Source: Kitasatospora sp. A2-31 | GTDB taxonomy: Bacteria > Actinomycetota > Actinomycetes > Streptomycetales > Streptomycetaceae | Reading direction: 5' to 3' | Assembly (NCBI RefSeq): GCF_022288725.1 | Contig: NZ_JAKNTA010000006.1 | Span: forward strand, 65,278 to 129,277 | DNA length: 64,000 nucleotides | In this document: positions 8,042-17,069 of the stretch, in pieces | Layout: each line of letters opens with the position of its first letter | Numbering within the stretch: position 1 is the first letter of the stretch | Translations under genes and position numbers: made by a program | Notes under the pieces: model-generated | Told to the model about the DNA's origin: nothing | What the model saw: only the letters and a program-made list of their open reading frames with translations | Database searches by the model: none

Positions 8042-9265
8042 GTGCACAGCTCAAACCCCCCACTCGGCCGGTCGTCGGCCAAAACCCTCGGACTCACCCT
8101 GGCGCTGGTCTCGGCCATCGCCTTCGGCGGCTCCGGCACCGCCGCCAAGCCGCTGATCGAGGCCGGCCTCTCCCCGCTGCACGTGGTCTGGCTCCGGGTG
8201 ACCGGCGCCGCCGTGGTCCTGCTCCCCCTCGCCTACCGCCACCGCGACGCGGTGCTCCGGCGGCCCGGCCTGCTGCTGGGCTTCGGCCTGCTCGCCGTGG
8301 CCGGCGTCCAGGCCTGCTACTTCGCCGCCATCTCCCGGATCCCGGTCGGCGTCGCCCTGCTCATCGAGTACCTCGGACCGCCGCTGCTCATCGGCTACGT
8401 GCGGTTCGTCCAGCGCAGGCCGATCAGCCGGGGCTCGGCGATCGGCGCCGGCGTCGCCGTGGCCGGTCTGGCGTGCGTGGTGGAGGCCTGGAACGGCCTG
8501 AGCTTCGACGCCCTGGGCGTCGTGTTCGCCCTCGGCGCGGCCTGCTGCCAGGTGGGCTACTTCGTCCTGGCGGACGCCGGCAGCCGCGGCGAGCGCCCGA
8601 TCGACCCCCTCGCCGTGAGCGCCTACGGCCTGCTGATCGGCGCGGTCCTGCTGACTGCGTTCACCCACCCCTGGACCGCCGACTGGGGTGTGCTCGGCGG
8701 CGACGTCGTGATGAACGGGCACACCGTTCCGGCGCTCCTCCCGGCCGCCTGGATGGTCCTGATCGCGACCGTGCTCGCCTACCTGACCGGCGTGATCGCC
8801 GTCCGGCACCTGTCGCCCCCGGTCGCCGGGGTGGTCGCCAACCTGGAGGCGGTGGTCGCCACCGTGCTGGCCTGGATCCTGCTCGGCGAACACCTGGGCC
8901 TGCCGCAGATGGCCGGCGGCCTGCTGGTCCTGGCCGGCGCCTTCGCGGCCCAGGCCGGCAAGGCCGGAGCCGCACCCGAGGACGCCGGGTCGGCGCGCGG
9001 CGGCGCAGCGGACGGTGTCGAGGCGGACCGTGGCGCGGCGGACGGTGGCGCCCACGACGGCCTGGTGGGCGGTGGCGTGGCGGACGTCCGGGCCGCGGAG
9101 GACCACCCTGCCCCCGCGGACTTCGCCGGGGCGACGGCGCTGGGCGAGCAGTTGGCACGGGCCGCCGGACGGGCGGGCGCCGAGGACCGTGCGGTCACCG
9201 GAGACCGTGCGGTCGCCGGGCCGGGGGTCAGCGGCCGACCCAGCCGAACCAGTCGAGGTGGTTGA
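8042..9265 (+). CDS. EamA/DMT-family transporter
   Basis: A 407-residue membrane protein with about ten hydrophobic segments in two EamA repeats, the drug/metabolite transporter fold. Family members export amino acids, nucleobases or drugs; the substrate here is unknown. The second repeat ends with the usual HLSPPVAGVVANLEAV and ILLGEHLGLPQMAGGLLVLAG. About 95 residues of Ala/Gly/Asp-rich sequence follow the last helix and are not typical. This tail runs 38 bases into the convergent lepB gene. The start is GTG at 8042 with no obvious ribosome site, so a leaderless message is possible. Confidence 0.88.
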   Translation: MHSSNPPLGRSSAKTLGLTLALVSAIAFGGSGTAAKPLIEAGLSPLHVVWLRVTGAAVVLLPLAYRHRDAVLRRPGLLLGFGLLAVAGVQACYFAAISRIPVGVALLIEYLGPPLLIGYVRFVQRRPISRGSAIGAGVAVAGLACVVEAWNGLSFDALGVVFALGAACCQVGYFVLADAGSRGERPIDPLAVSAYGLLIGAVLLTAFTHPWTADWGVLGGDVVMNGHTVPALLPAAWMVLIATVLAYLTGVIAVRHLSPPVAGVVANLEAVVATVLAWILLGEHLGLPQMAGGLLVLAGAFAAQAGKAGAAPEDAGSARGGAADGVEADRGAADGGAHDGLVGGGVADVRAAEDHPAPADFAGATALGEQLARAAGRAGAEDRAVTGDRAVAGPGVSGRPSRTSRGG

Positions 9266-10055
9266 GCGGCCACACGACGCCCGAGACCGGTCCGACCACG
9301 TTGTCCACCGGCACGGCGCCGCCGCCCGGCCCGCGCTGGTGGTACCGGGAGTCGGCGGAGTCGCTCCGGTGGTCACCCTCCACCCAGACGTAGCCCTTGG
9401 GCACGGTCACCGGGCCGAAGTCCAGTCCCGCGCAGGAGTCGTCCCCGGGGTGGAGGTAGGGCTCGTCCACCTTCGCCCCGTTGACGGTGAGCGTGGTGCC
9501 CGAGCACTGGACGGTCTGGCCGCCGGTCGCGATGACCCGCTTGACCAGGTAGTTGTCGTCCTTCGGCGGCACCAGGCCGATGAACCCGAGTGCGGAGCTC
9601 AGCGCGCGGGTGACCGGGTTGCCGTCGGTCGGCTGCGGCGGCAGCCAGTCGCCCGGGTCCTTGAAGACCACCGGCTGGCCGGGCTCCGGCTCCCAGCCGG
9701 TGAGCGGCGCGAGCTTGTTCACCCCGACCCGGTCGCCGATCCGCAGCGTGTTCTCCATCGACCCGGAGGGGATGGAGAAGACCTGGAACAGGCACGTCTT
9801 GATCAGCAGCGCGGCCACCAGGCCGACGGCCGCCATCAGGGGGATCTCGATCCACCACGGCCGCTGGCGGCGCCCCGCCCGCCGGGCCCGGAGACCCCTG
9901 CTCGGACCGCGGCCGGCCTTCCCGGCCTTGGCCGCCTTGCCCGCCTTCCGGGAGCGCGCCCGCCGGGCCGCTGCGCGGCCGCCGTGGCCGGCGCCCGCAG
10001 CCGGGACCGGACCGACCCCGGCATCACTGTCCGTGTCGGGCAGGTTCACCGCCAT
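9228..10055 (-). CDS. lepB: Signal peptidase I
   Basis: A 275-residue membrane serine protease that removes signal peptides on the outer face of the membrane. A basic Ala/Gly/Arg/Lys-rich tail comes first, then one membrane helix (about residues 67-90), the catalytic Ser99 in PSGSMENTL, the box with RIGDRVGVNKL, and the general-base Lys in VKRVIATGG. The C-terminal box has GDHRSDSADSR. Streptomycetes have several lepB copies; this one is not in the multi-lep cluster next to ribosomal protein genes, as no such genes are near. Its 3' end overlaps the EamA gene. Confidence 0.93.
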   Translation of the reverse strand: MAVNLPDTDSDAGVGPVPAAGAGHGGRAAARRARSRKAGKAAKAGKAGRGPSRGLRARRAGRRQRPWWIEIPLMAAVGLVAALLIKTCLFQVFSIPSGSMENTLRIGDRVGVNKLAPLTGWEPEPGQPVVFKDPGDWLPPQPTDGNPVTRALSSALGFIGLVPPKDDNYLVKRVIATGGQTVQCSGTTLTVNGAKVDEPYLHPGDDSCAGLDFGPVTVPKGYVWVEGDHRSDSADSRYHQRGPGGGAVPVDNVVGPVSGVVWPLNHLDWFGWVGR

Positions 10056-10659
10056 CGTCGCTGCTCCACCTCTCCGGCCGGGAAACCTGCACGCTACGCC
10101 ACCGGCGAAGCCTCACGAAATCGGGCATTTACCCGCCGCCGACACGACCGCCGACACCGCCGCGGAGAAGGCGGCGGGAGCGAGGCGGTCGGAGGACGGT
10201 GCTCGGGGCAATGTCACCCAGGGTACGGCGGGGCGAGCCGCAACGGACGAGCCGCCGCCGGTCGAGCGCCGTCCGGGAGCGCGAAGGCGGGCGCGGAAGC
10301 GGGCGTGTACGAGGATGCGGAAGCCCTGCGGGATGGGAAGCCGGGCGGGTACGAGGGGCCGCGGCTCAGCCAGCGGCAGCGGGGCGGGCACCGGCCGATG
10401 GCCGGGGCGGCGGCGGGGGCGGCAGGCGTGCGACGCCCCAGGGGACGAGGGGCGCGGGCCGCCCGGCGCGCCGACCGGCGGGCGGCCGGCGCCCGAAGCG
10501 GCGACCGGCGAGCGGCCGGCGCCCGAAGCGGCGACCGGGGGGCGTCGGGCAGGCGGCCCCGCGCGGCGACGACAGGTCCGGACACCTCTCCCGGGGCTCG
10601 CCGGAACGGTCTTCCGCCCGGGGCGGCGCGGTGTCGGAGCGGCTGGTCCGACCGGCTGG
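10056..10659. other. 600-bp stretch without a convincing gene
   Basis: All open frames here are Arg/Pro/Ala-rich with no recognisable domain or clear ribosome site, so none is annotated. The part next to lepB is the likely lepB promoter side. The middle holds the tandem repeat listed at 10471-10544. Confidence 0.5.
10471..10544. repeat. 30-bp tandem repeat, two and a half copies
   Basis: Copies at 10471-10500 and 10501-10530 differ at two positions; a partial third follows to about 10544. The unit ends GGCGCCCGAAGCG. Confidence 0.8.
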
Positions 10660-11022
10660 TCAGACCCGCTCGTTCTGGCCGGTCACGGTGTCGCTGGCGA
10701 TCTTCTCGTGGTGCCGGATGACCTCGGCGATGATGAAGTTGAGGAAACTCTCCGCGAAGACCGGATCGAGGTGGGCCCCGGCGGCCAGCTCGCGCAGTCG
10801 CTTGATCTGGTCGCGCTCCCGCGCCGGGTCCGCCGCGGGCAGCTTGTGCTCGGCCTTGAGCCGACCGACCCGCTGGGTCGCCTTGAAGCGCTCCGCGAGC
10901 ATGTGGACCACCGCGGCGTCGATGTTGTCGATGCTCTCGCGCAGGCTGGTCAGCTCGGCCCGTACGGCCTCGTCGATCCCGTCGAGCGATCCGGCATCGG
11001 GGGTCGTGGGGTGATCCGTCAT
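10660..11022 (-). CDS. Chorismate mutase (AroQ type)
   Basis: A 120-residue all-helical AroQ-fold chorismate mutase, turning chorismate into prephenate for phenylalanine and tyrosine. Conserved residues are visible in order: RESIDNIDAAVVHMLAERFK (first helix, with the active-site Arg), VGRLKAEHKLPAADPARE (Lys and Arg of the active site) and the C-terminal helix ESFLNFIIAEVIRHHEKI. It has neither the ACT domain nor the signal peptide of other classes, so it is a cytosolic monofunctional form. It stands alone. Confidence 0.93.
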   Translation of the reverse strand: MTDHPTTPDAGSLDGIDEAVRAELTSLRESIDNIDAAVVHMLAERFKATQRVGRLKAEHKLPAADPARERDQIKRLRELAAGAHLDPVFAESFLNFIIAEVIRHHEKIASDTVTGQNERV

Positions 11023-11261
11023 CGGGGCGGCTCCGCGGCTCTCTGGTGATGGGCACCCGGCCGTCGGTGGGCCGGGGATCAGGCCCGCGCAAATCTAACA
11101 GGGCACCCGTCGCAGAACCGCACCATTCGGGCCATCCGTCCCACGATCCGGACACCCCGCGGACCGGTGTGCCGCCCGCGGCGGCAGCCTCCCCGTAGGC
11201 TGGTGCGCGGCATGGCCGGAAGTGACGAATCAGCTGTTCCTCAGTGATGGAGGTACCGATC

Positions 11262-11687
11262 GTGGCAACCACCCGCACCGCACGCACCGCCTGGGAAGGC
11301 AACCTGCTCGACGGCAAGGGCCAGGTGACCCTCGCCTCGTCCGGCATCGGCGAGTACCCGGTCACCTGGGCGTCCCGCGCCGAGGACCCGAACGGCAGGA
11401 CCAGCCCCGAGGAACTCATCGCGGCCGCGCACTCCGCGTGCTTCTCGATGGCCCTCTCGCACGCCCTGGCCGGCGCGGGCAACCCGCCCGCCAAGCTGGA
11501 CACCCAGGCCGACGTCACCTTTCAGCCCGGGACCGGCATCACGGGCATCCACCTGACCGTCACCGGCGACGTGCCCGGCCTCGACGAAGCCGGGTTCGTG
11601 AAGGCCGCCGAGGACGCCAAGGCGAACTGCCCCGTCAGCAAGGCGCTCACCGGCACGACCATCACCCTGACGGCCAAGCTGGCCTGA
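11262..11687 (+). CDS. osmC: OsmC-family peroxiredoxin
   Basis: A 141-residue thiol peroxidase of the OsmC/Ohr family that reduces organic hydroperoxides in the cytosol. The start of the domain (TARTAWEGNLLDGKGQV), the segment AAAHSACFSMALSHAL with the peroxidatic Cys, and the second Cys in NCPVSKALTG are all present. The GTG at 11262 is chosen because GGAGG lies 8 bases before it; a GTG at 11244 in the same frame lies before that ribosome site. No OhrR-type regulator is adjacent. Confidence 0.92.
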   Translation: MATTRTARTAWEGNLLDGKGQVTLASSGIGEYPVTWASRAEDPNGRTSPEELIAAAHSACFSMALSHALAGAGNPPAKLDTQADVTFQPGTGITGIHLTVTGDVPGLDEAGFVKAAEDAKANCPVSKALTGTTITLTAKLA

Positions 11688-12080
11688 CGCCCCGACGGTC
11701 CGACGCCCCGTCCGGCCGGCTCGCGGCCGGCCCGGACTCGGCGCGTCCCGGCGCTCGACCAGCGCCCGAGGGCGCACGGCGGAGGCACACGCCCCTGGCG
11801 CACATCATGTGATGTGTACCGGGGGCGTCTGCATGTATCACCGCACAGGACCTGAAAGCGGGCGAATCACCCTGGCGGCGGTCACCGCGCGTTGCCGCCG
11901 CGTCTTATGATCGGCCGCAGCGCCCTGTTCTTCACGCGGATCCCCCCGCGGACGTTCCACGCGAGCGTTCCACCGGACTGCGAGGACCTCGACAGAGTGC
12001 GGGAGCCGGCCGCAGCAGTCCCGGGCGATCGGCCGGACCAGCGTCAAGCATCAAGCGTCAGCAGCGGACGGGAGTATGCC
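11688..12080. other. Promoter region of the PAS-GGDEF-EAL gene
   Basis: No gene is supported. A 7-base inverted repeat with a 2-base spacer (CACATCATGTGATGTG, 11801-11816) is a possible operator. Further on, TCACCCTG (11867) and GGTCACC (11879) resemble two halves of a BldD site, with spacing that does not fit the known box. Confidence 0.45.
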
Positions 12081-14447
12081 GTGCCGGGCCAGAACGAGGG
12101 GGCCGACGCACACCACTCGGGCGTGCGGCACGAGGAACCGCACCAGCACGGCCACCGGTTGTCCCCGCTCCGCCGTCCGGCCAACGGCGCCACCGCCGAC
12201 GGCACCACCGGTCTCGCCCTGGACGACTCGCGTGACGTCGACCACGCCCCCGGCCTCGACGGCGTCCTCGGCGCCGGTGATCCCCGTGAGCCCCTTGATG
12301 ACCGGGGCGCGCTGCGCGACGGACTCCGCGCCGGGCTCAGGGCCATCGACCTCCGCGGCAACCACGGCAACCACGGCAACCACGGCACCGTCGCACCGGT
12401 CGACGTGACCGGCGGCGCGGTCGGCACCGACCTCCTGCTCTGCCCGACCTGCTCCGCCCCGCTCGCGACCGGCTCGCACCGACCGACCGACGGCCCCGGC
12501 CTGCCGGCCGAGGGGACCGACCGCCTGCTCGCCGCCCTGAGTGCCAGCGAGTCCCGCTTCCGGGCCGCCTTCTGCGACGCCGGGATCGGCATGGCCCTGA
12601 TCGACCCCGACGACCGGATCATCGAGGTCAACCCCGCCTTCGCCGCCCTGGTCGGCTGCACGTCCGCCGACCTGGTCCGCACGCACATCCACGACGTGGT
12701 CGACGCGGACGGGATGCCGGACCGCCTCTTCCCGGAGCTGGTCCGCGGCAAGCGGGAGCGGCTGCGGGTGGAGAAGCAGCTCAAGCACCGTGAGGGGCGC
12801 ACGGTCTGGAGCAAGGTGACCGTCTCGCTGATCCGGGACGGCTCCGGCAAACCGCTCTACACGCTCGCCATGGTCGAGGACATCACCGAGCAGCGCCGGC
12901 TCGGAGACCGCCTGGAGTACCAGGCCCTGCACGACCCGCTGACCCGGCTGCCGAACCGGACGCTGTTCTTCGAGCGCCTCGACGCCGCCTGCCTCGCGAT
13001 CGCCGGGCCGGTCGCGGACGACGTCAGGGACGACGGCCCGGGTGACGGCCCGGGTGACGGCCCGGGCGACGGCCAGGTTGCCGTCGCCGGCGGCGATGCG
13101 GTCGCCGGCGTCCGGCCGGACCAGGGCCTACCGCTGGGCGCGGAGGGGCAGGCGGCTCCGGGCGGCACGCCCGGCGAGCGCCGGGTGGGCGTCTGCTACC
13201 TGGACCTCGACGGATTCGCGGCGATCAACGAGACGCTCGGCCACCACATCGGCGACCAGCTGCTGATCGCCGTCGCCACCCGGCTGCGGCGCGGGTTCTC
13301 CGAGCCCGGTGGCCGCCTGGTGGCCCGGATGGGCGGCGACGAGTTCGCCGTCCTGGTGACCGACAGTCAGGGCAGCGAACAGCTCACCGCGCTGGCCGCG
13401 CGGATCCTGGAGGCGCTGGAACGCCCCTTCGACGTGGCCGGGCACCGGCTGGTGGTGACGGCCAGCGTCGGCGTCGTCGAACGGTCCGTGCACGAGACCA
13501 CGCCGACCGACCTGGTCAAGGACGCCGACGCGACCCTCTACTGGTCGAAGGCGGACGGCCGCGCCCGGTGGACCCTCTACGACCCGGACCGCGGCGCCCA
13601 CCAGCTGACCCGCCAGCTGCTCGCCACCGCTCTCCGACCGGCCCTGGAGCGGGGCGAGTTCACCATCGAGTACCAGCCGCTGGTCGGCCTCGCCGACGGA
13701 GCGGTGCACGGCGCCGAGGCCCTGGTCCGCTGGCGCCACCCCCGCTACGGGACCCTCTCGCCGGATCGTTTCATCCCGCTCGCCGAGGAGTCCGGTGCGA
13801 TCGTGCCGCTCGGCAAGTGGGTCCTGGAGGAGTCCTGCCGCCAGGCCAAGCGCTGGCTGACCGAGTTCCCGGACACCGAGACCTTCGTGAGCGTCAATCT
13901 GGCCGCCCGCCAGATCTGGGACTCCGACGTCGTCGCCGACGTGGCCCAGGCGCTCGAGAGCACCGGTCTGCCGGCCCGGCTGCTACAGCTGGAGATCACC
14001 GAGAGCGCGCTGCTCGGCCCCGGCGGGCGACCGCTCCAGGCCCTGCAGGCCCTCGCCGACATGGGTGTCCGGATCGCCATCGACGACTTCGGCACCGGCT
14101 ACTCCAACCTGGCCTACCTCTCCCGGCTGCCGGTGCACGTACTGAAGCTGGACGGCACCTTCATCGAGGGGTTCCGCGACCCGGCCCCGGCCGGCCGGCC
14201 CGAACTCGCCGCGCTCAGCTCCCGGCGCAGCGACGCCGACGAGCAGATCGTGGGTGCCATGGTGCAGTTGGCCCACACCCTGGGCCTGACCGTCACCGCG
14301 GAGGGCATCGAGAGCGCCGCCCAGGCCGAGCGGCTGCGGCTGACCGGCTGCGACACCGCCCAGGGCTGGTACTTCGCACGGCCCGGCGAGGCGGAACGCG
14401 TCGCGGCCATACTCCGGGAGAACCGCCTCGGGCCGGAGGGCCGGTAG
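12081..14447 (+). CDS. PAS-GGDEF-EAL protein (cyclic di-GMP synthesis/breakdown)
   Basis: A soluble 788-residue protein predicted to make or degrade cyclic di-GMP, the signal that blocks sporulation in Streptomyces through BldD. The first 150 residues are Gly/Asp/His-rich with a (Gly-Asn-His) repeat and no domain. A PAS domain follows (FRAAFCDAGIGMALID to TLAMVEDITEQRRL), then GGDEF (HDPLTRLPNRTLFFERL, YLDLDGFAAINE, RMGGDEFAVL) and EAL (AEALVRWRHP, EITES, IDDFGTGYSNL, KLDGTFIEG). Both active sites look intact; the RxxD inhibitory site is missing. About 60 low-complexity residues interrupt the GGDEF domain. The GTG at 12081 has GGGAG 6 bases upstream. Confidence 0.9.
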   Translation: MPGQNEGADAHHSGVRHEEPHQHGHRLSPLRRPANGATADGTTGLALDDSRDVDHAPGLDGVLGAGDPREPLDDRGALRDGLRAGLRAIDLRGNHGNHGNHGTVAPVDVTGGAVGTDLLLCPTCSAPLATGSHRPTDGPGLPAEGTDRLLAALSASESRFRAAFCDAGIGMALIDPDDRIIEVNPAFAALVGCTSADLVRTHIHDVVDADGMPDRLFPELVRGKRERLRVEKQLKHREGRTVWSKVTVSLIRDGSGKPLYTLAMVEDITEQRRLGDRLEYQALHDPLTRLPNRTLFFERLDAACLAIAGPVADDVRDDGPGDGPGDGPGDGQVAVAGGDAVAGVRPDQGLPLGAEGQAAPGGTPGERRVGVCYLDLDGFAAINETLGHHIGDQLLIAVATRLRRGFSEPGGRLVARMGGDEFAVLVTDSQGSEQLTALAARILEALERPFDVAGHRLVVTASVGVVERSVHETTPTDLVKDADATLYWSKADGRARWTLYDPDRGAHQLTRQLLATALRPALERGEFTIEYQPLVGLADGAVHGAEALVRWRHPRYGTLSPDRFIPLAEESGAIVPLGKWVLEESCRQAKRWLTEFPDTETFVSVNLAARQIWDSDVVADVAQALESTGLPARLLQLEITESALLGPGGRPLQALQALADMGVRIAIDDFGTGYSNLAYLSRLPVHVLKLDGTFIEGFRDPAPAGRPELAALSSRRSDADEQIVGAMVQLAHTLGLTVTAEGIESAAQAERLRLTGCDTAQGWYFARPGEAERVAAILRENRLGPEGR

Positions 14448-14470
14448 CGGCTGCCGCGCAGGACGCCCCA

Positions 14471-14498
14471 CCGGCCCGGAGCGGTCGCCCCGGGCCGG
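14471..14498. terminator. Shared terminator between convergent genes
   Basis: Two 9-base arms (CCGGCCCGG / CCGGGCCGG) around a 10-base loop lie in the 67-base gap between the convergent cyclic di-GMP and LLM oxidoreductase genes. Confidence 0.6.
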
Positions 14499-14514
14499 CT
14501 GCCCGTTCGCCGGC

Positions 14515-15615
14515 TCAGGCCGTGGCGACCCCGCCGGTCAGCCCGTAGGCCTCGGCGATCAGGCCGTACGAGCGGTGCCGCGCCTCGTGGCCGTGGATGT
14601 GCGAGGTGACCATCAGCTCGTCCACGCCGGTCCGCTTGCGCAGGGCCTCCAGGCCGTCGGCCACCTCGCCGGGCGAACCGATGACCATGTTGCCCATCCA
14701 GTCGGAGACGAAGTCGGCCTCCACCGGGCTGTACGGGTAGGACTCGGCCTCCTCGGGGGTGGGGATCGGGGCCGGGTTGCCGCGCCGCACCCGGAGCATC
14801 CCGAGCGCCGCCGAGCGCGCCAGCCGGCGGGCCGCCGCCTCGTCGTCGGCCGCGACGGCGCCCACGCCGATCAGCGCGTACGGCTCGTCGAGCACCGCGG
14901 AGGGCCGGAACGAGGACCGGTAGAGGTCGAGCGCCGGGAGGGTGTTGGCGCTGCTGAAGTGGTGCGCGAACGCGAACGGCAGACCGAGCCGCCCGGCCAG
15001 CTGCGCGCTGAAGCCGGAGGAGCCGAGCAGCCAGATCGGCGGCCGCGCGTCGCCCTGGGGGACGGCCGTCAGCCGCGCGTACGGGTGACCGCCCGGGAAG
15101 TCGCCGTCGAGGAAGTGGGTCAGCTCGGCGAGCTGCTGCGGGAAGTCGTCGGCGCCCTCGGCGAGGCCGCGCCGCAGTGCGCGGGCGGTCGCGGGGTCCG
15201 TGCCCGGGGCCCGGCCGAGCCCGAGGTCGATGCGCCCGGGGTGCAGGGCCTCCAGCAAGCCGAACTGCTCGGCGATGGTCAGCGGGGCGTGGTTGGGCAG
15301 CATGACGCCGCCGGAGCCGAGCCGCAGCGTCGTGGTGTGGGCACCGAGATGGGCCAGCAGGACGGCCGGGTTGGAGCTGGCGACGCCCTGCATGCCGTGG
15401 TGCTCGGCGACCCAGAACCGGTGGTACCCCCACTCCTCGGCGCTCCGGGCGAGTCGGGTCGTCGCGGCCAGGGCCTCCGCCGGGGTGTAGCCGGCGCCTA
15501 CGGTCGCCAGGTCCAGGATGGAGAGCGGCGCCGGCGCCGTGCCGCGGACGACGCCCCGGATCGCCGTGGTGTCCTGCGGCTCGGGCCCGCTGTTCTGCTG
15601 CTCCTCGGTGGTCAT
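14515..15615 (-). CDS. Luciferase-like (LLM class) flavin-dependent oxidoreductase
   Basis: A 366-residue TIM-barrel enzyme of the bacterial luciferase superfamily, MsnO8/YhbW-like branch, using reduced flavin. Diagnostic stretches are SILDLATVGAGYTPAEAL, RFWVAEHHGMQGVASSNPAVL, LRLGSGGVMLPNHAPL, AEQFGLLEALHPGRIDLGLGRAPGTD and PIWLLGSSGFSAQLA. The ATG at 15615 is chosen because AGGAGG lies 9 bases upstream; the frame runs further back without domain content. Substrate unknown. It is monocistronic. Confidence 0.9.
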   Translation of the reverse strand: MTTEEQQNSGPEPQDTTAIRGVVRGTAPAPLSILDLATVGAGYTPAEALAATTRLARSAEEWGYHRFWVAEHHGMQGVASSNPAVLLAHLGAHTTTLRLGSGGVMLPNHAPLTIAEQFGLLEALHPGRIDLGLGRAPGTDPATARALRRGLAEGADDFPQQLAELTHFLDGDFPGGHPYARLTAVPQGDARPPIWLLGSSGFSAQLAGRLGLPFAFAHHFSSANTLPALDLYRSSFRPSAVLDEPYALIGVGAVAADDEAAARRLARSAALGMLRVRRGNPAPIPTPEEAESYPYSPVEADFVSDWMGNMVIGSPGEVADGLEALRKRTGVDELMVTSHIHGHEARHRSYGLIAEAYGLTGGVATA

Positions 15616-16141
15616 ACCGTCCGCCCTCCTGGCAGTCCTGGTCGCTCGCGTGGTCGTTGGTCCTGTCGGCAGCCGTGAGCGACCGCGCCGATGGCCGGGG
15701 TCGCGGCTGCCGACGGAGGACAACCACGCCATCACTCCCGGTGTTCCCGGGAGTTCGCTGTTTTCTCGGCGAGCCGCTCCGGTGCGCGATCGGCGCCCTA
15801 CCGACCGTTCGGCTGACTCAGAGCCAGCGGACGGACACGCGTGGCGACTTCACGCCAGCGCGGGAAGTCGCCAGCCGCAGGCCTCGCGATCCGCGGGCGG
15901 CGTCCGGCAGGCTGGTCCCAGAGCGGATCAGCCAACCGGATTCGCCTCGCCAGCAAGGTCATCGGGCTGGACCAGCGCCGATCGATCCCCGTGAGCCCCT
16001 GGAGCGGTACCCCGCCCCAGGGGCTTGCGCCATTGTGAGCTGCCGCACAACCGGGGTGCTTCATGGCATGAAAAGTCGAGGCGCTAGCGTTGACCCCTGC
16101 AGCCGTCTGCTCCTCCGGGCAGCTTGGAGGGAGTAAGGGTC
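15616..16141. other. Non-coding stretch with one inverted repeat
   Basis: No gene is supported in these 526 bases between divergent genes. A 9-base inverted repeat GGCGACTTC/GAAGTCGCC (15843-15851, 15864-15872, 12-base spacer) could be an operator or hairpin. The area near 16030-16100 is less GC-rich and probably carries the promoter of the DedA-like gene. Confidence 0.5.
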
Positions 16142-16738
16142 GTGGACATCGCGACGGTGATCGGATCCTCGTGGATCTGCGCCCTGGCGCTCTGCGCCGT
16201 ACTAGGGGACGCGTTCCTCCCCTTCATCCCCAGCGGGACGCTGGTGATCCTGGCCGTGCTCAAGACGTCGCAGACGAGCGGCGCGCCGGTGCTGCTCGGC
16301 CTCGGCGTGGCGCTGGCGTCCTTCCTGGGCGACCTGCTGCTGCTCCGGCTGGCCCGGCGCGGCGCCCCGTCGGTGCAGCGGCGGCTCGAACACCGGCCGA
16401 AGCTGGCGGCGAGCGTGGCGCGGGTCCAGCAGGCGCTCAACGAGCGCACCACCGGGGCGGCGGCCGCGATGGTGGTGGTGGCACGGTTCGTGCCGGCCGG
16501 CCGGACCGTCCTCGACCTGGCCATCGGCCACTCCCCCGGCCATCCGCACCGCTTCCTGCGCTGGTCGGCCGTGGCCGCGCTGGTCTGGGCCGCGTACATC
16601 GTCACGCTGGGCTGGCTCAACAGCCACTGGTTCGACACCGCCTGGCTGAGCCTCGCCGTCTCCTGTACGGCCGCCACGGCGGTCAGCACCGCCATCGCCC
16701 GGATCGTCCGCCGCAACCGCCGGCTCGCCGCGCTCTGA
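16142..16738 (+). CDS. DedA/VTT-family membrane protein
   Basis: A 198-residue protein with four to five hydrophobic segments and the arrangement of the DedA (SNARE-associated, VTT) family: LCAVLGDAFLPFIPSGTLVILA near the start, a middle segment with FLGDLLLLRLARRG, and the conserved ARFVPAGRTVLDLAIGHS. Family members act as flippases for undecaprenyl phosphate or phospholipids; which lipid is unknown here. The GTG at 16142 follows a GGAGG-rich stretch; an in-frame TTG at 16124 would include that ribosome site. Confidence 0.82.
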   Translation: MDIATVIGSSWICALALCAVLGDAFLPFIPSGTLVILAVLKTSQTSGAPVLLGLGVALASFLGDLLLLRLARRGAPSVQRRLEHRPKLAASVARVQQALNERTTGAAAAMVVVARFVPAGRTVLDLAIGHSPGHPHRFLRWSAVAALVWAAYIVTLGWLNSHWFDTAWLSLAVSCTAATAVSTAIARIVRRNRRLAAL

Positions 16739-17069
16739 CGCGCCGGCAGGGCCCGGTGGCCCGGTGGCCCGGCCGCAAGGGGCGGCGGGCGGGCGGCGAG
16801 CGCCTGACGGCCACCGGCGGTCGACCGACGGGCGGCGCGAGGTGAAACGCCGACAGGCGCCCAGCGTCACAGGACGGCAACAGAACGCCGATTGCCGCAG
16901 CCCGAATGCTCCCGATCCGCGTATTGACGTGAGGCGGACTCAGGCACCCTTGGGTGCCGCTACGTCTGCATGACATCCTATTGGCGAATAATCATCAGTT
17001 GCCCGATTTGACCGGTAGGGCCCGTTCGGCGCCACCGTCACCCGGCCAGCGCGGCACCCAGGGGAGACC
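16739..17069. other. Promoter region of the deacetylase gene
   Basis: There is no gene here. The second half is AT-richer than its surroundings (about 16900-17010). It contains GGCACCC-TT-GGGTGCC (16943-16958), a compact inverted repeat that could be a regulator site. Confidence 0.5.

Noticed and set aside
10113..10391. A 92-residue minus-strand frame between lepB and chorismate mutase
   Set aside because: No ribosome site, no recognisable domain, composition like the other shadows. It may be real but cannot be supported.
11867..11885. Possible BldD box before the GGDEF-EAL gene
   Set aside because: TCACCCTG and GGTCACC resemble two half sites, but the spacing is several bases too long for the known 15-base box, so it is not annotated as a BldD site.
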